Below, piece by piece: positions 42,760 to 50,555 of a stretch of DNA of 50,555 nt. Below the pieces are notes generated by a model. It saw only the letters and a list, made by a program, of their open reading frames with translations. It was not told the DNA's origin and did no database searches. The position numbers and the translations under genes are program-made. Source of the DNA: Zygnema cylindricum (Eukaryota > Streptophyta > Zygnematophyceae > Zygnematales > Zygnemataceae); NCBI GenBank assembly GCA_037447655.1, contig JBBHKE010002686.1:149533-200087 (forward strand). Reading direction: 5' to 3'. Within the stretch, counting starts at the first letter, position 1, and the number at the start of each line of letters is the position of its first letter.

Positions 42760-43201
42760 GCGACAATTCGACACCACAAATGGTGAATCTGGAGGGCAGG
42801 GGAGAGTGAGGAAACACGTCCATAACTGTCGATACCAGAAATAAGGTACAGTACGTACAGTATACGGCGCTATCATTGGCCGTACTGTACTGGCCAGTAA
42901 TCCACATTATCGTCCAAAGAACTGTTTGATTTTAACAGAGCTCTATCCAATGACGGTCATAAGGTAAACGTCAAAAGCAATGACTGGCGATACTGGGCAG
43001 TATAGAAGAAATCGTACAAATAGCTGTACAATTCTCAGCAAACCGTACATTATTTTGTACAAATGATTTGAATACTGGCCAGTATCGCGAGTAAACGCGT
43101 GCTTAAAATTACCCTATCAAACTACATAGAACGCCTTCAATACAATTGATCGTAATGCTATTTTCCGAGAACTACGACATGCACCTTTACCTATCAATCA
43201 A

Positions 43202-43591
43202 TTGTTCCCTTTGGTTCGATCCTTTTATGCTCGGCCTAACCCGCTACTCTTTCCTCTTAGGGGTCCTTTGGGTGATGTTGCCACTTTAGAGTCCGCAACC
43301 GGCACTCGCCAAGGTGATCCTTTAGGGGCGCCTCTTTTTGCTCTTGCTCATCTTCAAGTAATACGAGCGTCAGCCACAGCCTTCCCGGGTTGCTTATTTC
43401 CTTCCATCGCAGATGACACGCATATCGTGGGTCCGCGTGATCAAGTTTTTTCTCCTTTCTCTCATTTTGCGGACCAACTTCATCGGATCGGGCTCTTTGT
43501 TAAACCATCAAAGTGTGTGGCTTGGTGCCCACGAGGTTTGCCATCGGATTACCCCACTCCCCAACAATTTTCGTCTTGCATCTCACGATGA
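43202..43591 (+). pseudogene. RT palm domain of LINE-like copy 2
   Basis: 130 open codons with the RT block TRQGDPLG and the catalytic pair ADD in IADDTHIVG, followed by GLFVKPSKC. Both are standard non-LTR RT palm motifs. The upstream RT blocks are missing and a frameshift follows, so it is inactive. Confidence 0.78.
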
Positions 43592-44426
43592 GGGAATCAA
43601 AGCTTTAGGTTGCCCTATTGGTGGTACTTCTTTTATCAACCATGTGGTTGAGGATGCGTTATTGGATGATATTTCTCATAGAGACAATCTCCCTAAGTTG
43701 TCAGACGCACTAGTGGCGTATTCTATCTTGATCCGTTGTTTTGCTCAGCGCCCTCTCTAACTTGCGCGGACTTTACAACCTACGACTTCTTTTTTGTCTT
43801 CCCTTAAAGATTTTGACAACAAACTTTTGGGTGTGCTTCATCACCTCCTTGGTCATGGGATTTTTGATCGATAGAAGGGGCCACTCGCTCGTCAACAAGT
43901 CGGCCTCCCTATATCTAGCGGCGGGTTAGGTTTGATTTCCGTGGCCAAAGTTGCGTCAGCCGCGTATTTGGATAGTTGGGCTTTCGTGATTCCTACCATC
44001 ACTTCTCGTTTCGTTGTGGATGATGTCCCCATTCTGGCGCAAGTTGTCTCTAAGGTGGAACACGGGTTGTTTCCATTTCACCAAGCTCTCCTTTCCGCTC
44101 GTGCGCTACTTCCCCCGGACGCTCGAAACCAAGTTCCACCTTTTCATTCTCTAATGGCCGGCACTAGCTTCCAACTTCAACAACGCATATCTAAGCAAGT
44201 GGTCGCCGCTGATTTTACGAACCTCTTGGAGGGGCTACAATCTGCCGAAGCGCGTGCTCATTTACGTTCGTGTTGAAGGCCTACGGATGGTGCGTTGCTT
44301 CAAGCAATACCAATTTTTTCGACGCTCTCTGTATCGTCTAACCGATTAACTTCTACTCTACGCTTGCGGTTGGGTTTGCCTTATCTTCGCCATTGAGGGG
44401 GGCTTCGTGCATTTGTAACCAACCAA

Positions 44427-44762
44427 TTGATGCTAAGGGAATCCGTTTCCTTCGTTGCTCGCAGGGGGGGGGAACCAATTGTCGCGCATGATTTGGTGTG
44501 CAATGCCATTGCTGCCATTGGTGCCGAGGCGGGCTACACCGTCAAATGTGAAGTTTCTAATATACTTCCACCTCGGCCCCAGTCTAAGGGTTTTCGGAGC
44601 CCTCTTGTTGACTTAGTTTTTCTTCATGGTGTTCGGAGGACGCTTGGCGATGTGGTCCTCACGGATCCGACTAGGACACACATTTTATCTCGCGCGGCTT
44701 CGCCTCTTGGTGTGGCGGCTCGAGACGCCGCGGCTCTAAAAGAAAGAGACTACGCTTATTGA
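44427..44762 (+). pseudogene. C-terminal domain of LINE-like copy 2
   Basis: 111 open codons matching 36300-36570 of copy 1 (GVAARDAA is shared). The order VDLVFLHG ... LTDPTR ... LKERDY resembles the PD-(D/E)xK restriction-like endonuclease region of some non-LTR elements. The endonuclease identity is tentative. Confidence 0.55.
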
Positions 44763-45513
44763 GACTCGTAGGACAAATTTGTCCCATTTGCAACGGAGAT
44801 TTTTGGATCTTTGGACAAGTCCTTCGATGACTTCCTTCGTCACTGTGAGCGAAAAACGTTTGAATCCCGGGGTTTAGGGAGTCCTCCACCAAGTCTTTTG
44901 GTTGCGTTCTACTGACAACGTGTCTCAATTACACTTCAACGGGCGCAAGCTGCGGCTCTCTTTTGACGTAGCACACTAGCTAAGGACCGCCGAGGTCTTG
45001 CGGACCTTCCGCCAAGGGACCCGGTTCATATCCATGATATCCGTGGTTGTGGACCTTATTTTGTCTAGGGTTAGTCTAGTCTAGGTTTTTTCATTACGTT
45101 GGCGGTCTAAGTCTGTTGTTGTTTTGTTTTGATTCTTTGCTCTTATAAATATTGCTCTACTTCGTTTCAGTTTTTAGGCGTAGATTACTTTCTTGTGACT
45201 CTTGTAGTCTCCAGATGTTTATTTTTCAGTTTTCCACTTTTTGTACTTAGATGGTTTTGCCATTGCAAATTTTGCAATAATGACTGAAATCTTTTTCTGT
45301 TCCTTGGTCCCTAGATTGCATATCGTGATTGGAGGAAGAATGCCTAAAAAAAAAAGATGGCAACGTAGGCAGCCGGGCAGGTTCTGACAAATAAATGTCT
45401 AAACAGTCGGAGAAAAAAGGTACTTGCACGACACGTGTACTATATCGTACATCTTTACAAGATTCGAGATTTGTATAAGCTATTCGCTCGGCTTTAGCTA
45501 ACATGGAGGTTTT

Positions 45514-46896
45514 GCCTAAGGCCAGACTTCCATTAGCGAAAATGTAGGGTTGTTTAGTGAGGGCTGTACCGTTTCGTACAAGTCCGTAAAACTTTATTTT
45601 TTATTTGAAAAAAAAATATCTATAAGGAAGAATCTCCAAGGTTGTAGGCCTAAAAAATGACCGTGAGATGCATAGCACTTTTAATCGGAGACGCCACGTC
45701 GCTAATCCTACAGTGTGTGGCGCTTTGCACACAATGAACGTGTAAAATTGGGCCACGTGGAAAAGAAGAAAAAAAAGTTCCACGATGAGCGCGCGTTTCT
45801 GTGAGTACACGTGGCATGGGACATGTCCCTTCTGCCAGGGTGGCTGCGAATCGGCCGAATTTATCCCGTCAAGATCCCACCATACAAAGTTTGCCTCCGC
45901 CTTTTTGTCGTTCCGTTTTGAAATTTTTATATAGTGCATTATATTGTACGAGTCATTAATTAATACGAGACACTTATTACATATTAGGGTGGCGTTCCAT
46001 CAGACGAAAAGTGAGGTGGTTTACAAAAATCCGGACCTATCCGTGTTACACCGTACCTATCATTTTGTTTTTATACGCGAACAACATTACAGAGAATCTC
46101 GCCAATGTTATCCAAAGGCCTGGGAGGTAACAATGACCTTTGGATGATTTTTCGAGAAGCATTCGCTTCGAAAGTTTCTGTAAATGGTGATGTACCTCGA
46201 GGTACATCACCATTTGCAGGAAAAATTTAGCCGCGACACGTTGGATAATGAATGTACGTGTCAGGACGGCAACCAACTGAAATTGAAAAATTTCGCACAT
46301 GATATATGCATTCAAAAATTCAACGGAAATCACGAAAGTGATCTCGTAACGAGCTTTCGTCGCGCTATTTTTGATACCGGCCTTTTGTCACACTATTTGC
46401 GGAAGTGCTCATTCGTCATGCGAAAAAACAGAAACCCTAAAAATAACGAGCTGGCATTAGACAAGCGTTTGCAAAGAGTACAAATTTTGTGTGGTACGAT
46501 GCCCTGGTCCGCAAATGACGATTTCGAGTTGAAGTTGGTCGGTGAAAAACATATTTGACGATTTCATATACGATCTTATCTTACGTGGTACCACTCATTT
46601 CTGAGCACGTGGATTACAGACTCTGCGCGAAAGAACATCGTTCAAAGTGTAGCATTCTGTGGTGTTGTTCGTACGAATTTTTCCTCCGCTGGTACAGATA
46701 TTGCGTTCAGACTTTGTCTTTGAAGATTCTTTCACGATTTTCAGCATCGAATATTTGCTTACGTGGCACCAATCAGAATGAACCACGCTAATATGAAGTG
46801 GTTTACTGACGCGACCTAATGGAAGACAGATACAAAGACAGATACGGCAATCAGTAAATGAATCCGTATATTTACTAAAACTGCTAATGGAAGCCC
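45514..46896. other. intergenic region with palindromes and TIR-like sequence
   Basis: No gene is seen. 45514-45595 (GCCTAAGGCCAGACTTCCATT...GTTTCGTACAAGTCCG) resembles the left arm of the foldback element at 46897. There is a hairpin ATCCAAAGG/CCTTTGGAT at about 46111-46146 and a 34-bp perfect palindrome at 46182-46215. Probably a DNA-transposon relic, not proven. Confidence 0.5.
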
Positions 46897-47280
46897 GGCC
46901 TAAGGGTGAACTTCCATTGGAGTAAAAGTAGGTTTGTTTACTGGAAGCCGTACGATTTCGTACAAATCCGTACCTTTTTTCTTTTTTTTTCGTCAGACGA
47001 AACATGACGAAGCATGTTTTCAGGATGGCTCCAATATTATAGGTGTAAGAATCGACCGTTGGATGTCTCACTATTTTAGATTCGCGAAGCAATCGCGCAC
47101 ATCGTACTGGACGATGTGCGCGATTGGCTTACATCCAACGGTCGAATCTTACGCCTAACATATTGGAGCCAACCTGTAAACATGTTTCATCTGACAAAAA
47201 AAAATTTTGGTACGAATTTGTACAAAATCGTACGGCTTCCAGTAAACAACCCCACTTTTCCTCTAATGGAGTAGAGGCCT
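46897..47280. mobile_element. foldback/MITE-like element
   Basis: The two halves are inverted repeats of each other. Left arm motifs GTTTACTGGAAGCCGTACGA (46938-46957), TCAGACGAAACATG and CCGTTGGATG return in reverse complement in the right arm. At the centre is a hairpin with perfect 16-bp arms (CAATCGCGCACATCGT, 47090-47105, and its complement, 47111-47126). There is no coding sequence. The outer ends near GGCCTAAG and AGGCCT are approximate and no TSD was established. Confidence 0.7.
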
Positions 47281-47754
47281 GAGGAAAAATCGTGAGAGGC
47301 CACAAAAAGACAAAAACATAACTATTACCGTAACCAGAAGCGTAGGCCAGAATTTTGTCGTATATTACAGTTCGGTACATTGCTAAAGATCCCGGAGTCT
47401 CTCCCTATGGAGAGGAAACGAATCTAACAAAATCCATTCGATTTTATTGTACTATTCGATTTGATGGTCAATACGACAGACACAAATGGTCGTTTTTTGT
47501 CTTTTTGTGCCATAATCCAGTGGTAGTCAATGTACCTTTTTTTTTCGAGAAGATTGCAGCGAGTTCTTTGGTCAATGACAGACGAGGACGAGATTGACGT
47601 CAGCCGCCAAAGATCTTCATAGTGGACACAGAAAGGCTCTAGTACGGACCGCATTAAAAGCGTGACGTCACAAAAGGTTGCCAGCCGGTTTTTCACGTAC
47701 GAAGATCGCGTCGATGAGCAGAAAATATTTTGACGTGGCAGCGTGAGATATCGA

Positions 47755-47893
47755 CACGTGATCTCACTGCAGCGTGCTCACGGATGACGTTGTTACTGAA
47801 ATTGCCTAACCGCAAGTGTCTCATGGAAAGAACCCTCGTTGTGACTTCTGAGCCTTGTCCTTTGTCCTGTTCGATAAGTATAAAACTATAAAT
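47755..47893 (+). promoter_or_regulatory. putative promoter of subtilase locus
   Basis: CACGTG at 47755-47760 and TATA-like TATAAAAC (47879-47886) with a second TATAAAT (47887-47893), about 55-70 bp before the ATG. The spacing suits a TATA promoter with a short leader. Confidence 0.45.
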
Positions 47894-47946
47894 TCCTTGC
47901 AACTTATCTCACAGTAGCGAAGACTGGCGCGACTGCGTCCACCAAA

Positions 47947-48185
47947 ATGGCTTTGTCGATGTTCCCGAGGAGCGCGATCCTCGCTACAGTTCTCGTCGGA
48001 GTTTTTGTCGCATTCGCGAGCTCGGCCGCTGCTACCAAAGTGTACATCGTGCATCTGAGCGGCCGAGCGCTGCCATTGGCGGAGAAAGTCGACTCGACGT
48101 TGCGCACTTCGGCTCGGCGCCGGGCGGCCTATCGCGAATCGCTCCGCGCGCAACAAAACCAAGTGCTAGAGCGCGCCGATGTCAC
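47947..48185 (+). CDS. subtilase first exon (signal peptide, I9 start)
   Basis: 79 codons plus two bases, from ATG 47947 to donor GTAAGT. A hydrophobic signal segment ending near SSAAA is followed by VYIVHLSGRALP, the typical first strand of the subtilase propeptide, and an Arg-rich helix (RRRAAYRESLRAQQ). An upstream TATA box supports this start. Confidence 0.75.
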
Positions 48186-48357
48186 GTAAGTCACAAGGAG
48201 GCACTACTGTACTATTCGTACTATTCGCCACGTGGCACTTGTTAGCACTCGTATGAGGAATGTGTGCGGCTTTTTGGAAGAATTGGATCGTGTTTGTTTG
48301 CTTATTTTTCATTTGCATTGTGTTTGTTCGGACGCGTTTGTGTTGGTAGGATAGTCT

Positions 48358-48690
48358 TTGACATTATTTATTTACTTATTTATTTACTTATTTATTTATT
48401 TACATTATTTATTTACATTATTTGTTTACATTATTTATTTACATCATTCATTTACATTATTTATACACATTATTTATTTACATTATTTATTTACATTATT
48501 TATTTACATTATTTATTTACATTATTTGTCTACATTATCTATTTAGATTATTTATTTACATTATTTATTTACACTATTTATTCACATGATTTATTTACAT
48601 GATTTATTTACATGATTTATTTACATGATTCTTACATGATTTATTTACATGATTTATTTACATGATTCTTACATGATTTATACACATTAT
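48358..48690. repeat. AT-rich tandem repeat in subtilase intron 1
   Basis: About 24 copies of TTTACATTATTTAT, degrading to TTTACATGATTTAT in the right half. The long frame across it is an artefact of the repeat. Confidence 0.92.
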
Positions 48691-49654
48691 TTACATGTTT
48701 GTGTGCATCATGAGATGCAATCGCACTGTGTGCTTCATTTTCATTTTTTCCCTCCGACTTAAATTTTCGGTGGAAGATAAGCAATTGTCGCTCATTTTTC
48801 TCTCCGAAATTCCCGGCGGCCGATCTTGTGAGCCGGTGCCGATATGGGAATATTTTGTCACATGAGGTGTTTACTGGCTCTGTTGGTTCTATGCTGACTC
48901 AGTTTTGAATGTTGTCAAATTCGTACGGACAGGCCTAGTGCCGTACTACCATATGACCACGCTTAAAATGGATTTGCCCAAACTTCACACAGCAAGCGAA
49001 GGCTTTGGAAGGTGGGAGGATTTTCTTCTTTATTTAGTGCTTTTTTTAAGGATCCCATAGAATAAGAAAAACTGAGATCCAAAGTCGAGATATTGGAAGG
49101 GCGAAGACAACATACTTAAGAATTTTTTTTTGAAGGAAAGTTAGAAGATGCGAATCTTTGACCTGGTAGATAAAGTGGAATTCGGATTCACAAACTTTTT
49201 CGGTAGTGAGAAGTTACGATTGATATTTTTTTTAATGGTCCAGATTTTTTTATTTTTTTTTGGTAAAGAAAAGATATTGGGACAAGGAAATTCTTGGAAA
49301 TTTCCAGATTTTTTTTTGAATGTTCGTCAACAAAGATCCTTGTAGTATTCATTGCCATATATTTTACTTTTTTTGCGGTTTTTCATGTTTTTTTGCACGA
49401 TGTTTTGTTCATTTCCTTCTTCTTTTTTATGCTTTCAATTGATGGTTTTGATAGTGAAAATGAAGGCGAAATTAAAATTAAAATTGAAATCGAAATCGTA
49501 AGCGCATCGTAAATCGAAACCGAAGTCTAAGTAAGCAAAATCAAATTGAACCTTAAGATGTTTACGTAACTTGAAATCCAGTCTTTCCCGCACTCTTGCA
49601 ATTTAAATTTTACTTTTTTCCCCTTCATCTGTCTTAATTGTTTTTTTTCTCCAG
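48691..49654 (+). other. subtilase intron, no recognisable exon
   Basis: T-rich intronic DNA. A short CAAGCGAAGGCTTTGGAAG at 48993-49011, preceded by AG and followed by GTGGGA, could encode QAKALE, which fits the phase of the next exon, but its upstream phase does not match exon 1. Confidence 0.4.
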
Positions 49655-49883
49655 GAATGAAAGGAGTGGTGAGGGTGGAAGAAGTAGAGTTCATAACGCT
49701 AATAACGATTCGCGGTGTACCAATGCAGGAACTGCAAGGAACTGTTTTGCAGGTGTGCACCTAAGCTGGTGTAAGCTTTTCTAGTTACACTTTAGGCATG
49801 AGATCCACATAATTCCTGAGTCAAAAGTTTAATTCAAGTCCTGAAGGTCCTCCGTCGCTAATACAAGTCCTGTGTTATCGCAG

Positions 49884-50117
49884 CCAATGTCTAGTGGGAG
49901 CGTTGGACCCAACTCGAGTAAGTGGAAAAATCATCATCTGTGATATAGTTTCTGCCTCCCTTCGTCAAGGTTATGAGGCTTTCAAGGCCGGAGCAGCTGG
50001 AATGATTCTGAGAAACACAGCATCAGGACTAGTGAAGCAGGAGTACCATGTGCTTCCCACAATTGCTGTGGATTTCAGCACAGGGGTGGCAATTGTCAAC
50101 TACTATACATCTACACC
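49884..50117 (+). CDS. subtilase PA-domain exon
   Basis: 234 bp with acceptor ATCGCAG and donor GTAAGG. It encodes the protease-associated domain typical of plant subtilases: LDPTRVSGKIIICD, then YEAFKAGAAGMILRN and HVLPTIAVDF. It joins the 50312 exon exactly (CC plus A). The conserved sequence suggests recent or continuing constraint. Confidence 0.82.
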
Positions 50118-50311
50118 GTAAGGATTAGACAAAATATTTGCCAATGTACCTTTTAGTCAAATGGGTTTCCTTTTCTCTAACCGTTTTGTTACGATTACTT
50201 CTCAGTTGTTCGGCTACCTCACTAAGTGCCTTGAAGTTAGCGAAGAAATGGTTGTTTTTTAAGTTTGATGTTGCAAGTGAGGATTGACAATTTTAAATGT
50301 GGATGAAACAG

Positions 50312-50429
50312 AAATGCGACAGCGTCTATCTCTGGGATTTTTATGGTCCAAGGATCTCCACCTCTCTCAGCGCCCGCCATAACTGGATTCTCATCACGAG
50401 GTCCGAACCCAACGGTTGACATTATGAAG
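50312..50429 (+). CDS. subtilase exon with FSSRGPN motif
   Basis: 118 bp, acceptor AAACAG, donor GTATGA. It encodes SAPAITGFSSRGPNP, the conserved block that precedes the PD-xx-APG and catalytic GTSM segments of S8A proteases. Those must lie to the right of the window if present. Confidence 0.85.
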
Positions 50430-50555
50430 GTATGATATTTCTGATCATTTTTTCTCGGAAAATTACATGCTTTGAATTGAGGACGACATTTTGATCAAAT
50501 AATGGAGAATTTGCCTGCAAATCCTGGTTATGGTGTGGCTTCAAAAACATGAGTC

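Larger units (their letters stand above)
43128..45250 (+). mobile_element. LINE-like retroelement, copy 2, 5'-truncated
   Basis: Homology to copy 1 begins abruptly in RT at AFNTIDRNAIF (about 43130), as expected from 5' truncation during target-primed reverse transcription. 43202-43591 is the best RT stretch: TGTRQGDPLGAPLFAL and the active site IADDTHIVG (about 43400). Then GCPIGG (about 43610), a helical region (43932-44276) and the C-terminal part (VDLVFLHGVRRTLGD, GVAARDAAALKERDYAY, 44600-44760). A stop or frameshift follows each block. The last part (44760-45250) is non-coding and its end is not sharply defined; no TSD was identified. Confidence 0.75.
47947..50555 (+). pseudogene. subtilisin-like protease locus, catalytic exons missing
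   Basis: Four exon-like pieces of a plant subtilase (S8A, secreted Ser protease). 47947-48185: signal peptide (hydrophobic, to about residue 28) and the start of the I9 propeptide (KVYIVHLSG). 49655-49752: GMKGVVRVEEVEF, the propeptide end. 49884-50117: PA domain (GALDPTRVSGKIIICD, AGAAGMILRN). 50312-50429: FSSRGPNPTVDIMK, the block after PA, which joins the PA exon in phase. Between 49752 and 49884 the exons for the catalytic Asp (DTG) and His (HGTH) are absent, and the phases of the first three pieces do not fit. The Ser exon would lie beyond the window. It is either a pseudogene, or exons were lost or misassembled. Confidence 0.75.

Noticed and set aside
48264-48602. 112-codon frame rich in Tyr, Leu, Phe and Ile
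   Set aside because: Product of the TTTACATTATTTAT tandem repeat in the subtilase intron.
48993-49011. Mini-exon encoding QAKALE in the subtilase
   Set aside because: Fits the next exon in phase but not exon 1, and 19 bp is too short to trust without transcripts.

Overview
The window is nuclear DNA of a land plant, probably a non-seed lineage, although the lineage is inference. The evidence is three host genes with spliceosomal introns: biotin synthase, a chloroplast thylakoid-lumen protein with a twin-arginine-type transit region, and a plant-type subtilase with a PA domain. Most of the rest is retroelements and simple repeats. The sequence is a scaffold piece: ten Ns sit at 18870-18879.

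Layout. 1-1789 is a decayed Ty3/gypsy element on the minus strand. 1790-18869 is a Russian-doll nest. Copia element C (+) inserted in the gypsy remnant. A 514-bp TRIM inserted in C (TSD CCTCT). Copia element B (-) inserted in the TRIM 3' LTR (TSD TGGTG). Nearly intact copia element A (+) inserted in B (TSD ATCCT). A further LTR (D) cuts C and runs into the assembly gap. 18913-24861 is bioB/BIO2 in five visible exons; its 5' exons (transit peptide) are missing at the gap. 25780-37322 holds four blocks of an 18-bp minisatellite. They are interrupted by a non-autonomous copia element E (TSD AGAGT), which itself contains a solo LTR (TSD GAGTG), and by a LINE-like reverse transcriptase element (probable 12-bp TSD). 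38465-42637 (-) is a complete four-exon thylakoid-lumen gene (229 aa, 16.5 kDa/MPH2-like). 43128-45250 is a second, 5'-truncated LINE-like copy. 45500-47300 contains foldback/palindromic DNA. From 47947 to the end lies a subtilase locus whose visible exons lack the catalytic Asp and His regions.

The most unusual signals are in the copia family. All four internal regions begin with GGTTATGGGCCCACC or a near match just after the LTR. This is complementary to the anticodon stem-loop of initiator tRNA-Met rather than to its 3' end, which implies half-tRNA priming as in Drosophila copia. The ATG complementary to the CAU anticodon is in frame with gag. Four of the five LTR types seen also carry an antisense tRNA-like A-box/B-box module. 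The TRIM LTR carries a sense one and uses the conventional 3'-end PBS. The host genes are unrelated in function (biotin synthesis, photosystem maintenance, extracellular proteolysis) and are simply neighbours in a repeat-rich region.
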